Assembly (NCBI GenBank): GCA_020851375.1
Contig: JADZCV010000008.1
Location: 1 to 64,000, forward strand
Length of the DNA stretch: 64,000 nucleotides
Direction of reading: 5' to 3'
Origin: Nitrospirota bacterium
GTDB taxonomy: Bacteria > Nitrospirota > 9FT-COMBO-42-15 > HDB-SIOI813
The notes under the pieces are model-generated. The model was not told the DNA's origin. It saw only the letters and a program-made list of their open reading frames with translations, and did not search any database. Of this stretch, positions 47,254 to 56,306 are shown in pieces. The translations under genes and the position numbers were made by a program. Positions within the stretch are counted from its first letter, which is position 1, and each line of letters opens with the position of its first letter.

Positions 47254-48456
47254 ATGGAGGCATCCGAATTTTTTCTGAAGTTACTTGTAATCATCCTGTC
47301 CGCAAAGTTCCTTGCCGAAGTCTTTGCATATATAAAGATCCCCTCTGTCCTCGGTGAGGTTGTTGCCGGCATCATCATTGGACCCAGCCTTCTCGGATTC
47401 ATTGAGCCTGTTCCAACCTTCTATCTCCTTGCAGAGATCGGGATACTGCTTCTCCTCTTCGAGGTTGGTCTTGAGACAGATGTAGGACAGATTATCAGGG
47501 TTGGGGGACAATCCTTTCTTGTAGCGGCAACAGGGGTAATCGCCCCGGCTGTATTCGGGTTCTGGGTATCCCATTACGGATTCGGTCTCTCACTTATCCC
47601 CTCCCTGTTTATTGGCGGAACGATTGTGGCCACGAGCATTGGCATTACTGTCCGGGTTCTGGTAGATCTGAAGAAAGAAAAGACCAGAGTATCCAGGATC
47701 GTACTCGGGGCTGCTGTTTTAGATGACGTTATTGGTGTGGTCATCCTTGCTGTTCTTTATGACTTTGCAGTAAAAGGAACAGTTAATGTCTTCAACACGA
47801 TAAAGATACTGGCCTTCATCACTATCTTTCTTCTTATTGCACCAGTCATCGCAAAATTGTTCGTTCCGATGTTGGCAAGGTTAACATTGATAAGCAAAAC
47901 AAAGGGGATGGCGCCCACATTAATAATATCGGTGATCCTTATCCTCGCTGTTATTTCTCATAAGGTCGGTGCCCCTGAAATATTGGGATCTTTTGCTGCA
48001 GGAATTGCGCTGGCAAGACGTTTCTTTTTCCCATTGGGCTCAACCATTGATCACTACAGCCACCAAATGGCGGAAAAGATCGAGGATAGCATGAAGCCGA
48101 TTATCGAACTCTTCGTCCCGCTCTTTTTTGTCATGGTTGGGGTGTCGATCAACTTCAGGGTTATTGACCTTGCCTCAGGGGCCTTCTGGGGATTTGCCGG
48201 CATATTGACAATTACCGCCGTTATCACAAAGATGGTCAGTGGTATATGGGTCAAGGGTGGCTGGAACAGGAAGCTTTCTACAGGGATTGCAATGGTGCCG
48301 AGGGGGGAAGTGGGGCTCATATTTGCTGAAGTTGCAAAAAGGGGCGGTATATTCAATGATGAGACCTATGCAGTAGTTGTATTTGTAGTAGCCCTGACAA
48401 CGCTCCTCGCCCCTCTTGCCCTGAGATATTTCATGGAGGATGACTCGGAGACTTAG
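47254..48456 (+). CDS. CPA2-family cation/proton antiporter (Kef/NapA-like, membrane part only)
   Basis: The product is 400 residues with about 12 hydrophobic helices. Typical CPA2 segments are PSVLGEVVAGIIIGPSLLGF near the N-terminus, LDDVIGVVILAVLYD with the conserved Asp pair region, and APEILGSFAAGIALARR. Near the end MVPRGEVGLIFAEV matches the conserved helix of Kef/NapA transporters. There is no cytoplasmic NAD-binding or TrkA-N domain. It exchanges Na+ or K+ for H+ and fits an ion-homeostasis and osmotic-stress role with its neighbours. GGAGG lies upstream. Confidence 0.93.
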   Translation: MEASEFFLKLLVIILSAKFLAEVFAYIKIPSVLGEVVAGIIIGPSLLGFIEPVPTFYLLAEIGILLLLFEVGLETDVGQIIRVGGQSFLVAATGVIAPAVFGFWVSHYGFGLSLIPSLFIGGTIVATSIGITVRVLVDLKKEKTRVSRIVLGAAVLDDVIGVVILAVLYDFAVKGTVNVFNTIKILAFITIFLLIAPVIAKLFVPMLARLTLISKTKGMAPTLIISVILILAVISHKVGAPEILGSFAAGIALARRFFFPLGSTIDHYSHQMAEKIEDSMKPIIELFVPLFFVMVGVSINFRVIDLASGAFWGFAGILTITAVITKMVSGIWVKGGWNRKLSTGIAMVPRGEVGLIFAEVAKRGGIFNDETYAVVVFVVALTTLLAPLALRYFMEDDSET

Positions 48457-48575
48457 ATGCTCCGTGATTATGGATCAGCTTGCCTCCTACCAGACCCATA
48501 GCAAGCTAAGGGGATTGCGCTCGTTATGCATTTTTATGTTTCAACCATAGAATAGCTAAAATTTCCTGTTTCAGT

Positions 48576-48929
48576 TCAGCTCCTGATCCTGTAACCATTC
48601 CTTTCAAGAATTATCAACTTCCCGCTGAAAGAAGGGGATTTGTATTGATTTAAAAGGAGATCTAATGAAGGCAGTATATATTCCAGAAGTGGCGGATGTA
48701 TTCTTATATGAATTATTCCGGATGTCTTCCCAGGGGGGTATTTCAGAATATTGCCAAAGTGTTTATCAAACGTTATAACAGTCCGATCTTCTTCTTTGGC
48801 CATACGCATAACTTCGTCATCTATACTTTTGAAGATACCTTCTTCCTGGAGAGATTTTACATCATGCCCCTTATCACGGAGATGGGCAGTAATTTTAGGG
48901 AAAATATTTTCGTCAGCAAGAAATTTCAA
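48576..48929 (-). CDS. DUF5615 PIN-like toxin
   Basis: The product is 117 residues. FLADENI at the start, DDEVMRMAKEEDRTVITFDKHFGN in the middle and the following GIIHIRI strand fit the DUF5615/Mut7-C PIN-like nuclease pattern with Asp ligands in ADEN and TFDKHF. Such proteins are toxins of DUF433-linked toxin-antitoxin pairs and probably cut RNA. The ATG overlaps the stop of the DUF433 gene (ATGA), giving tight coupling. The pair sits inside the osmoadaptation island. Confidence 0.88.
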   Translation of the reverse strand: MKFLADENIFPKITAHLRDKGHDVKSLQEEGIFKSIDDEVMRMAKEEDRTVITFDKHFGNILKYPPGKTSGIIHIRIHPPLLEYILPSLDLLLNQYKSPSFSGKLIILERNGYRIRS

Positions 48930-49162
48930 CGTACCGGCTCTTCAAATGGAACATATTCCTGTTCCTTGATGAGCGTTGCAGCGTAATGAAGACATGCGGT
49001 AATATCTTCGGTTTTCAGGTTAGGATAATAGTCTCTTACAATGTCACGAGGAGTAAGTCCTGCTTCCAAAAGTTCAAGAATAAGGTAAACCATAATTCTC
49101 GTACCTTTTATACATGGCTGGCCATGGCAGACATTATCATTTATTTCAATTCTCTCATTCAT
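48926..49162 (-). CDS. DUF433 antitoxin
   Basis: The product is 78 residues and a typical DUF433 protein: CHGQPCIKGTRIMV, then LILELLEAGLTPRDIVRDYYP and the helix-turn-helix core, then DITACLHYAA. It would bind and repress its promoter and neutralise the DUF5615 toxin. A TTGACT/TATTCT pair (49212-49207 and 49189-49184) with GAGGACG near 49170 forms the promoter and ribosome site. Confidence 0.9.
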   Translation of the reverse strand: MNERIEINDNVCHGQPCIKGTRIMVYLILELLEAGLTPRDIVRDYYPNLKTEDITACLHYAATLIKEQEYVPFEEPVR

Positions 49163-49345
49163 TTTAACGTCCTCTCATCCAAGAGAATATAATAGAGAAT
49201 ATGAAAAGTCAATTTTTAAAGCCTTAATTTTGTCTGGAAATCAGGGGATGATTGAAGTATACTGATGGATGTCAGGCTGGTCAAGCATATAACATCGCAG
49301 TTGGTCCGTAAACCTTACTTATATTGTGACACAGGTCATCTTTTT

Positions 49346-49529
49346 ACAGATCTTGACGGGACGTTGCTTTATCCCGGAAGGGTATTCCCCATTTCCGGCA
49401 GACGGGGAGCTCACGATTGGTTACAGAGTGATCACCTTCGGCAGACCATACAGCAAGGTCTGGAAGGTACTCCTGAAGATTCAAGAGAGGATCGATCTGC
49501 CGCGCCAGATCAGGGCAGAAGGAATCTGA
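49346..49529 (+). pseudogene. Remnant of a second mpgP-like phosphatase gene
   Basis: In one frame (from 49346) TDLDGTLLYPG matches HAD motif I of the intact gene at 46399. A frameshift near 49385 leads to a second frame whose ELTIGYRVITFGRPYSKVW and the following helix match DEYIVTILGRPYNVI of the intact protein, ending at a TGA. The central and C-terminal parts, including motif IV, are missing. It lies just upstream of the DUF389 gene and marks a former tandem or duplicated phosphatase locus. Confidence 0.75.
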
Positions 49530-49562
49530 TCTGAGGGTGCCTCGATTTAGAGTGGGCAAAGA

Positions 49563-51212
49563 GTGGATGAAGAATGGAGGAAGAGATTGGATTTTGAGAG
49601 TTTGACATATAAATTAATCTCCTATCTGAAAAATATCCCAGGCAAGATGGCAGCCGAGGTCAACCATCGCACGGTGATCAAGGACATCTACCTCGAAGTG
49701 GATATATCTCCTGGCTACTTTCTCTTTCTGACACTTGCCAATTTGATTGCCCTGTCCGGCCTGATTACAAACAGCGCAGCGGTCATCATCGGCGCCATGT
49801 TGATCTCCCCATTGATGGGGCCGATCCTGAGCTGCGGTTTTGCATTTATCACAGGGGATTGGACAATTGGAAAGAAAGCCCTAAGGAAGGTGACCCTCAG
49901 CGTTGCCGTCACTATTGTGATAGCGGCCTTTGCAACCTATCTGTCTCCCCTGCATGAAGTGACAGATGAGATACTATCGAGGACAAGACCGAATCTCTAT
50001 GACCTGATCATCGCCTTTTTTGCTGGCATCGCCGGTGCGATCGCGATATGTACGAGGAAGAATTACATCACGATAGTCACCGGTGTGGCGATTGCCACAG
50101 CAGTCATCCCTCCCCTGAGTGTTGCAGGATTCGGTATGGGGACGTGGAATTTCTATGTTGCAGGTGGCGGATTTTTTCTCTTCTTTACAAACTTCGTTGC
50201 CATCATCTTTGCCACCTCCATCATCTTTTTCCTCTACGGATTCAAACCTGGAATCATTACAGAGATCGGGATTGCACAGCTCAGGAAGAGGATTATCATC
50301 CTTACACTCAGTTTTATCATAATTGCAATTCCCCTGATCTATACCCTCCATGTCTCTGTATCAGAGGTAAGGCTAAGGGGTAATATCAATTTTGCTTTGA
50401 AGCAGGAATTCGACGTGGAAAGACGTTCCCATCTGGCCACTTTCGGATATGTTGAGGGAGAAGAGGATACACTTGAGATCAGCGCCATTGTCAACACCGT
50501 GGACTATCTGAAGGAGGCTGAGGTAAAAAGGATTGAGGAAAAGGTTGCCCGCTATCTCAATCGGGATGTTATACTGAATGTGGAGCAGGTGCGAGTGCAG
50601 ACAGGAGGATTGAAGGAAGAAGCGGCGAGATCACCTTTACTGCCGACCCTTGTCCCTTCAAGACCTCCATCTGAAATTATCAGGAGCTCCCGTGAGGATT
50701 CTCTGGGGACTATCAGAAAGACCGTAGAAAAAATTGACAGGATAATTGCTCCTTCTATTGTGGATGATTTCTATATAGGCTTTCACTATAAGGCAACCCC
50801 TGTTGTTGTCAGCCTTAAGATAAAAAAAGATACCCCCATGACAGAGTCGGAGATTCAGTGGCTCAGTAAAATACTTTCTGAAGACCTGGGTCACCCGGTT
50901 GATCTGAAGGTGGAGACCATCCCGTTTATCACTCCTCTGGTCTTCAACAGGGGGGAGACAACTCTGTCAGATGAGATGAAGACTGTGCTGCTGGAAATAA
51001 AAAAGGTCTATCAAAGGGATCCATCATCTGAATTTGTTGTCGAATCCTATCCTGAAACAGCGAGCCGGAAGGAGAAGATGCTTGCAGAGGAAAGAGCAGG
51101 TATTGTTGTTAATATCCTTGTGGATGAATTTAAGATACCCCGTGAATCTGTAAAAAAAATAGTTCATAGAAGTACAATGAAATCACCTGTTGTAAGGATT
51201 TCTGTTTTATAG
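49563..51212 (+). CDS. DUF389 membrane protein with an added C-terminal domain
   Basis: The product is 549 residues. The DUF389 core (about 50-270) has SGLITNSAAVIIGAMLISPLMGPI and DLIIAFFAGIAGAIAICTRKNY, with five or six membrane helices. A BON- or TCR-like alpha/beta region follows, and a final part (about 465-549) with FNRGETTLSDEMKTVLLEI and AEERAGIVVNILVDEFKI resembles OmpA-like periplasmic domains. Transport function has been suggested for DUF389, but the substrate is unknown. GTG 49563 was chosen as the start; no ribosome site is obvious. It could work in osmotic sensing. Confidence 0.85.
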   Translation: MDEEWRKRLDFESLTYKLISYLKNIPGKMAAEVNHRTVIKDIYLEVDISPGYFLFLTLANLIALSGLITNSAAVIIGAMLISPLMGPILSCGFAFITGDWTIGKKALRKVTLSVAVTIVIAAFATYLSPLHEVTDEILSRTRPNLYDLIIAFFAGIAGAIAICTRKNYITIVTGVAIATAVIPPLSVAGFGMGTWNFYVAGGGFFLFFTNFVAIIFATSIIFFLYGFKPGIITEIGIAQLRKRIIILTLSFIIIAIPLIYTLHVSVSEVRLRGNINFALKQEFDVERRSHLATFGYVEGEEDTLEISAIVNTVDYLKEAEVKRIEEKVARYLNRDVILNVEQVRVQTGGLKEEAARSPLLPTLVPSRPPSEIIRSSREDSLGTIRKTVEKIDRIIAPSIVDDFYIGFHYKATPVVVSLKIKKDTPMTESEIQWLSKILSEDLGHPVDLKVETIPFITPLVFNRGETTLSDEMKTVLLEIKKVYQRDPSSEFVVESYPETASRKEKMLAEERAGIVVNILVDEFKIPRESVKKIVHRSTMKSPVVRISVL

Positions 51213-51267
51213 GGATTATTTCGCATTTGTAACCGGGTGTCACAAACCTGAAAAGAACGAGTCTGTT

Positions 51268-52620
51268 ATGACAATAAATAAAGAATATCTTATTGATATC
51301 TTCAACTTTGCAATCAAGGCGGCAGACCCTTATCGAGCAGTCATGGGGAAGCTAAGAGTCGCCGGTGATAAGATAATCCTCCCTGAAGAGGAGTATAACC
51401 TCAACGGTTTCAGGCGGATAGTTGTGATAGGGGCGGGGAAGGCTGTGTCTCCAATGGCACGTGCCATCGAAGAGATATTTGAAGGTAAAATTGAGGAGGG
51501 GATTATCATTGTCAAGTATGGACACACGGGATTACTCAGAAAGGTCAGGCAGATCGAGGCATCCCATCCGCTTCCTGATTTCAATGGTGTCAGAGGAACG
51601 AATGAAATAATGGATGTGCTGAAAAGGGCGGATGAAAAGACTTTGGTTATCTGCCTGGTATCCGGTGGCGTCTCATCCCTTCTTGTTTCACCTATAGATG
51701 ACGTGGGTCTGGAAAATAAACGGGCTGTTACAGATCTTCTTCTGAAGGCAGGGGCTAACATCGATGAGCTAAATGCAGTCAGGAAACATATCTCCAATGT
51801 CAAAGGTGGCAGGATGGCGGAACTGGCCTACCCTGCTACTATATATACAATGATCCTTTCTGATGTAATCGGCGACAGGCTTGATGTTATTGCCTCAGGG
51901 CCGACCGTACCTGACCCCACTACATATAAAGATGCTGTAGAGGTTATAAGGAAATATGGACTTGAAGACAGGATTCCTGTCAGGGTAGTGAAGATTTTAG
52001 AAGGTGGTGAGAAAGGGAAGCATAAAGAGACACCAAAGGGCGGTGAAGAGTTTTTTAGAAAGGCAAGGACAGTCATCTTAGGGGGAATAAAAGAGGCGAT
52101 TGATGCTGCCAGGGAAAAGGCTGAAGCCATGGGGTTTACAGTTGACATAGTGACGTCGGAACTTCAGGGGGAGGCGAAAGAAGTGGCAAAGGACCTTGCT
52201 GTCAGGGCAATAGAAGCAAGAAATGACATGAAGGCCGGTGATAAACCCCTCTGTCTCATCTCCGGCGGAGAAACAACTGTCACAGTAAAAGGAAACGGTC
52301 TCGGCGGAAGAAACCAGGAGCTTGCCCTCGCCTTTGCTATAGAGATTGCAGGAAAAAGGGGGATAACGCTCCTATCCGCCGGCACTGACGGCACTGACGG
52401 CCCTACGGAGGCTGCAGGAGCCATCGTGGACAGCAGGACGATGTCTCTTGCAAGGGAATACGGGCTTGATGCAGAGTTTTATCTTGAGAATAATGATTCA
52501 TATCATTTCTTTGAAAAACTCGATTCCTTGTCGCGTGAGCGGCATCATTTAAAGACCGGCCCTACTGGTACCAATGTAATGGATCTTCAAATCATCATGG
52601 TAGACAAACATGAAAACTGA
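51268..52620 (+). CDS. Glycerate 2-kinase (MOFRL family)
   Basis: The product is 450 residues. The family motifs are LVSGGVSSLL, NAVRKHISNVKGGRMAELA, SDVIGDRLDVIASGPTVPDPT and, in the C-terminal MOFRL domain, LISGGETTVTVKGNGLGGRNQE and SAGTDGTDGPT. It phosphorylates D-glycerate to 2-phosphoglycerate. Its stop overlaps the start of a glycosyltransferase gene by 11 nt, so the two are co-translated. In this context it would control glycerate as substrate or breakdown product of glycosylglycerate solutes. Confidence 0.93.
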   Translation: MTINKEYLIDIFNFAIKAADPYRAVMGKLRVAGDKIILPEEEYNLNGFRRIVVIGAGKAVSPMARAIEEIFEGKIEEGIIIVKYGHTGLLRKVRQIEASHPLPDFNGVRGTNEIMDVLKRADEKTLVICLVSGGVSSLLVSPIDDVGLENKRAVTDLLLKAGANIDELNAVRKHISNVKGGRMAELAYPATIYTMILSDVIGDRLDVIASGPTVPDPTTYKDAVEVIRKYGLEDRIPVRVVKILEGGEKGKHKETPKGGEEFFRKARTVILGGIKEAIDAAREKAEAMGFTVDIVTSELQGEAKEVAKDLAVRAIEARNDMKAGDKPLCLISGGETTVTVKGNGLGGRNQELALAFAIEIAGKRGITLLSAGTDGTDGPTEAAGAIVDSRTMSLAREYGLDAEFYLENNDSYHFFEKLDSLSRERHHLKTGPTGTNVMDLQIIMVDKHEN

Positions 52621-53824
52621 GAAGGCGGACATCCTCGTCGGGATCGCAAGTTTTAATAACGCAGGTACAATAGGTCATGTGGTGAAGGCCGTGGATGCAG
52701 GGCTTGTGAAATATTTCCCGGATAAAAAGGCGATTATCGTCAATTCCGATGGAGGATCCAGGGACGGGACGCCGGATATTGTGAAGACTGCCACCCATGA
52801 CCAAGCCGCGATCTTTCTATCCCACCCTGTATACCCGGCCCACAGGATCAGCATTCCCTACAACGGGATCCCAGGGAAAGGGAGCGCCTTCAGGGCCATT
52901 TTCCGCAAGGCTGTCGAGATGAAGGCTGAGGCATGTTGCGTGGTGGATGCTGATTTACGCAGCATAACGCCTGAATGGGTGGAGCTTCTTTTGTCCCCTG
53001 TAATTCAAAATGGATTTGACTTTGTAGCCCCACTCTACAACAGGCATAAATATGATGGAACGATTACTAACTCAATCGTCTATCCTCTAACAAGGGCCCT
53101 CTATGGCAGGAGGATCAGGCAGCCAATAGGAGGTGAGTTTGGATTTTCAGGAAGAATGGCTGATTTTTACATGTCTCAGGAGGTATGGGAAAGTCATGTG
53201 GCCCGCTTTGGTGTTGATATATGGATGACAACAGAGGCGATTGCCGGTGATTATAAAGTCTGTCAGACCTTTCTGGGGGCAAAGATCCACGACCCTAAGG
53301 ATCCGGGTTCAGACCTTGCGGATATGCTGCTGCAGGTGGTTGCTACCCTGTTTGCCCTGACAGAGAAACACTATGACAAGTGGAAGGATGAAAAGGGATC
53401 GTCAGAGGTTCCGACTTTAGGCTTCAGATATCAGGTCGGACTTGAATCCGTAAAGGTGAATGCAGAGAAGATGCTTAACATATTCAGGGCAGGGCAGGAA
53501 AATCTTCGGGATATATGGTTGAAGATAATAGGACAGGGGGATTTTGGTGAGATAGAACGTCTCAGTCGTCTTCCTGACGCGTCATTTAAATTTCCTGATG
53601 GATTATGGGCAAAGGTTGTATATGACTTTATCATTGCGTATCATAGAAAGGTGATGGCGCCGGAACACCTTATCAGGTCGCTTGTACCATTATATCTTGG
53701 AAAAACTGCATCATTTGTGCTTGAAGTGGAAAACATGGAACAGGAAGGTGCGGAGGCCTGCATAGAGAAATTGTGTCAGGAGTTTGAAAATAACAAAGAT
53801 TATCTTATAAGTAACTGGAAATGA
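52610..53824 (+). CDS. GT-A glycosyltransferase resembling glycosylglycerate synthases
   Basis: The product is 404 residues. Features are ILVGIASFNNAGTIGHVV at the N-terminus, SDGGSRDGT, a DADL metal motif (D-x-D) near residue 110, and GGEFGFSG and FGVDIWMTTEAIAGDY, with the W-x-T-E pattern seen in mannosyl-/glucosylglycerate synthases. It has no membrane helix. It could be Ggs (NDP-glucose + D-glycerate) or an MggA-like enzyme that extends the solute. I cannot choose between these; the overlap with glycerate kinase (11 nt) favours a glycerate-linked acceptor. Confidence 0.75.
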   Translation: MKTEKADILVGIASFNNAGTIGHVVKAVDAGLVKYFPDKKAIIVNSDGGSRDGTPDIVKTATHDQAAIFLSHPVYPAHRISIPYNGIPGKGSAFRAIFRKAVEMKAEACCVVDADLRSITPEWVELLLSPVIQNGFDFVAPLYNRHKYDGTITNSIVYPLTRALYGRRIRQPIGGEFGFSGRMADFYMSQEVWESHVARFGVDIWMTTEAIAGDYKVCQTFLGAKIHDPKDPGSDLADMLLQVVATLFALTEKHYDKWKDEKGSSEVPTLGFRYQVGLESVKVNAEKMLNIFRAGQENLRDIWLKIIGQGDFGEIERLSRLPDASFKFPDGLWAKVVYDFIIAYHRKVMAPEHLIRSLVPLYLGKTASFVLEVENMEQEGAEACIEKLCQEFENNKDYLISNWK

Positions 53825-53836
53825 GGAGGTGATATT

Positions 53837-54550
53837 ATGGAGAACTTTATGGAGTTGTTATTTCAGCCGCTGATTAATTTTGGAATAAAAGTCTTTGAGT
53901 TTGTACCAAATGTGCTGGCAATGCTGATTATCTTTATCGCCGGTTTCTTATTCTCCCGCCTCATTAAAATGTTTTTGTTGCGGCTCTTCAGGGTTACAAA
54001 CTTTGACAGCTGGTGTGACAGGGCAGGTTTGACCGCTATTATAAGAAAAGGGGATATATGGTCAAAACCATCAGAGGTATTCGGGGGTATAATCTACTGG
54101 TTTCTTATTATACTATTTCTGATGATCGGATTCAGCGCCCTTCAGTTGCAGACTATTGACAATCTGACAGCACAATTCTTTCTCTATATCCCGCGGGCAT
54201 TTTCCGCTCTTATCATCCTTATCGGGGGTTACATGTTTGCCGGTTTTATCAGCAGGGCAGTGTTGATCACCGCAGTTAACAGCGGATATCACTATGCAAA
54301 GATACTTGCCGAGGCAGTGAGGCTTCTGCTGATTGTGCTAATTCTTGCGATGGCGCTTGAACAGCTTCAGATAGCGCGGGGTATAGTGATAGCAGCCTTT
54401 TCCATAGTCTTTGGCGGCATTATACTTGCCCTTGCAATAGCATTTGGCATAGGCGGAATAGATGCAGCGAAAAGGATAATCAGCGCCGGCGGGGCGGAGC
54501 ATAAAGGGGACAGGAGGAATGAAAAAGAAAGAGATGCTGAACATTTATAG
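53837..54550 (+). CDS. CmpX-like membrane protein with TM-helix repeats
   Basis: The product is 237 residues with four or five hydrophobic helices. Two repeats of a conserved helix pair (VPNVLAMLIIFIAGFLFSRLI and IPRAFSALIILIGGYMFAGFI) are the TM_helix domain of CmpX/MscS-related proteins. The MscS beta-domain that gates a pore is missing. A charged tail (KGDRRNEKERDAEHL) ends the protein. It probably belongs to the mechanosensitive or envelope-stress set of the cluster. It starts 12 bp after the glycosyltransferase stop. Confidence 0.85.
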   Translation: MENFMELLFQPLINFGIKVFEFVPNVLAMLIIFIAGFLFSRLIKMFLLRLFRVTNFDSWCDRAGLTAIIRKGDIWSKPSEVFGGIIYWFLIILFLMIGFSALQLQTIDNLTAQFFLYIPRAFSALIILIGGYMFAGFISRAVLITAVNSGYHYAKILAEAVRLLLIVLILAMALEQLQIARGIVIAAFSIVFGGIILALAIAFGIGGIDAAKRIISAGGAEHKGDRRNEKERDAEHL

Positions 54551-54560
54551 GAGGTGAAAG

Positions 54561-55769
54561 ATGGCGGATTTCTATCAGACTGATTTAATAATTACATTGC
54601 ACAGGCTTGGAAGTCCGGGGCTGGAAAGGATTGAGTCTGAACTCAGGGAATTTTCCAGACAGCGTCCCATTGCGCTGGTGCTCCCTGCGCTCGTTACTGA
54701 GTTTCAGAGAGATGCTATCAAAGGTATAATTGCAGAGTTAAAAAAGGTCAGATACCTCAGTGAGATTATCCTGGTTCTTGGCAGGGCAAGTGACAAGGAA
54801 TTCAGTTATGTCCGGGAGTTCATGTCCCAGCTTCCATGTGAAGTCAGGATTATTCATAATGAGGGTAAAAGGGTTAAGGAGATTTATGCCACACTCGAGA
54901 GAAATAATGTCTCGGCGGGCGAGGATGGGAAAGGACGCTCTGCATGGTTTGCCTATGGATACATATTAGCCAATGCACAATCTGAAGTCATTGCGCTGCA
55001 CGATTGTGACATAGTTACATACAACCGGGAGATGCTCGCCAGATTATGCTATCCGGTTGCCAATCCTAATATAGACGTAGTGTTTTGCAAAGGCTTCTAC
55101 AGCAGAATTACCGACAAGATGCACGGAAGGGTGACGCGCCTCTTAATGACTCCGCTCATCAGGGCCATGCAAAAACTTGTGGGGCCGAATCCATTCCTTC
55201 TTTTTCTGGACAGCTTCAGATATCCGCTTGCCGGGGAATTTGCAATGATAACTGATATGGCAAGGACTAACAGGATACCGTGGGATTGGGGGCTCGAGGT
55301 TGGCGTGCTGTCAGAGGTCTTCCGGAATTATTCACCGCACCGTGTCTGCCAGGTTGATATAGCGGATAACTATGAGCATAAGCATCAAATACTTTCCGCT
55401 GATGATGCCCAAAAAGGATTGATGAGGATGTCTGTGGACATTTGCAAGTCCATGTTCAGATTCCTTGCTGCAGAGGGGATTGTCATGTCAGACAGTTTTT
55501 TTAAATCGCTTCAGGTGGCATACATCAGACTTGCAGAGGATACCATGGTAAAATACGAGGCGGATGCAGCGATAAATGGACTCATATTTGACAGGCATGC
55601 GGAGGCAGGCGCTGCAGAGGCATTTGCAAACGCTATAAGGATAGCTTCTGAGGCATATTCAGAAAACCCTATGGCCGCCCCGCTGATCCCAAACTGGAAC
55701 AGGGTTACATCAGCCATACCTGGAATTCTTGATATGCTGAAGAAGGCTGTAGACGAGGACAACAGATAA
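54561..55769 (+). CDS. gpgS: Glucosyl-3-phosphoglycerate synthase (GT81, GpgS-like)
   Basis: GpgS transfers glucose from an NDP-glucose to 3-phosphoglycerate, the first step of the phosphorylating route to glucosylglycerate. The 402-residue protein has IALVLPAL, IHNEGKR, the metal motif HDCDIVTY (D-x-D), PLAGEFAMI and DWGLEVGVLSEVF, which correspond to the GT81 acceptor and metal sites. The C-terminus has IPNWNRVTSAIPGIL. The intact MpgP-like phosphatase at 46399 supplies the second step. GGAGG precedes the ATG and 10 bp separate it from the CmpX-like gene. Confidence 0.85.
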   Translation: MADFYQTDLIITLHRLGSPGLERIESELREFSRQRPIALVLPALVTEFQRDAIKGIIAELKKVRYLSEIILVLGRASDKEFSYVREFMSQLPCEVRIIHNEGKRVKEIYATLERNNVSAGEDGKGRSAWFAYGYILANAQSEVIALHDCDIVTYNREMLARLCYPVANPNIDVVFCKGFYSRITDKMHGRVTRLLMTPLIRAMQKLVGPNPFLLFLDSFRYPLAGEFAMITDMARTNRIPWDWGLEVGVLSEVFRNYSPHRVCQVDIADNYEHKHQILSADDAQKGLMRMSVDICKSMFRFLAAEGIVMSDSFFKSLQVAYIRLAEDTMVKYEADAAINGLIFDRHAEAGAAEAFANAIRIASEAYSENPMAAPLIPNWNRVTSAIPGILDMLKKAVDEDNR

Positions 55770-55817
55770 TTATCCGGTATATAAACGCCAGTGTCTATGC
55801 CCCTGCAGAGCTGAAAT

Positions 55818-56171
55818 CTATTTGATCCTTTTCTTCGTTCTGGCTATGACCTTCTTTACAGACTTCTGTGCCTCTTTTTCCAGTTTGACGATCTGTGATT
55901 CAATCTTCCTGATCTTTGAAATTGCGGTTTTGACCTTATTATCCAGCATAGGATTTTTCACTTTTGAACTTAAGTCATATATTTTGCCGCCCAACTCAGA
56001 AATCTCTTTTTGAACTTTTGTCTTAAGGAGAAATATCCGGTACCGTCTCTTGCCTTCTTCCGTCATTACTTCGGCCTTCTCTTTTGCTGATGCGACACCC
56101 TCTTTCATTACTGCCACCCCGTCCTTTAACCCTTTTTGCACATCTTTCTTGATCTTCTGCCAGAAATCCAT
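55818..56171 (-). CDS. Small lysine-rich coiled-coil protein
   Basis: The product is 117 residues, with no membrane segment, rich in Lys and Glu. A helical N-terminus (FWQKIKKDVQKGLKDG) is followed by AVMKEGVASAKEKAEVMTEEG and a long coiled coil KIRKIESQIVKLEKEAQKS. It resembles small stress proteins of the YtxH or apolipoprotein-like kind only in composition. A GGGGGAAAA run precedes the ATG. It points toward gpgS (convergent). Confidence 0.8.
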   Translation of the reverse strand: MDFWQKIKKDVQKGLKDGVAVMKEGVASAKEKAEVMTEEGKRRYRIFLLKTKVQKEISELGGKIYDLSSKVKNPMLDNKVKTAISKIRKIESQIVKLEKEAQKSVKKVIARTKKRIK

Positions 56172-56243
56172 CTTTTCCCCCTTTCATTTTCCAGTCTCCG
56201 GTTAATACTGCATCTGTTCCATCCAGGTCAGTTACATTTTTTC

Positions 56244-56272
56244 TTGATCAACTGGATATTTATTACTATACT
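56244..56272 (+). promoter_or_regulatory. Predicted sigma70-type promoter of the MscS gene
   Basis: TTGATC (56244-56249) and TATACT (56267-56272) are separated by 17 bp. The predicted start is near 56279, 28 nt before the ATG at 56307. Confidence 0.5.
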
Positions 56273-56306
56273 TTAATTGTTTCGTGATTTCCAGACTATT
56301 CACATT

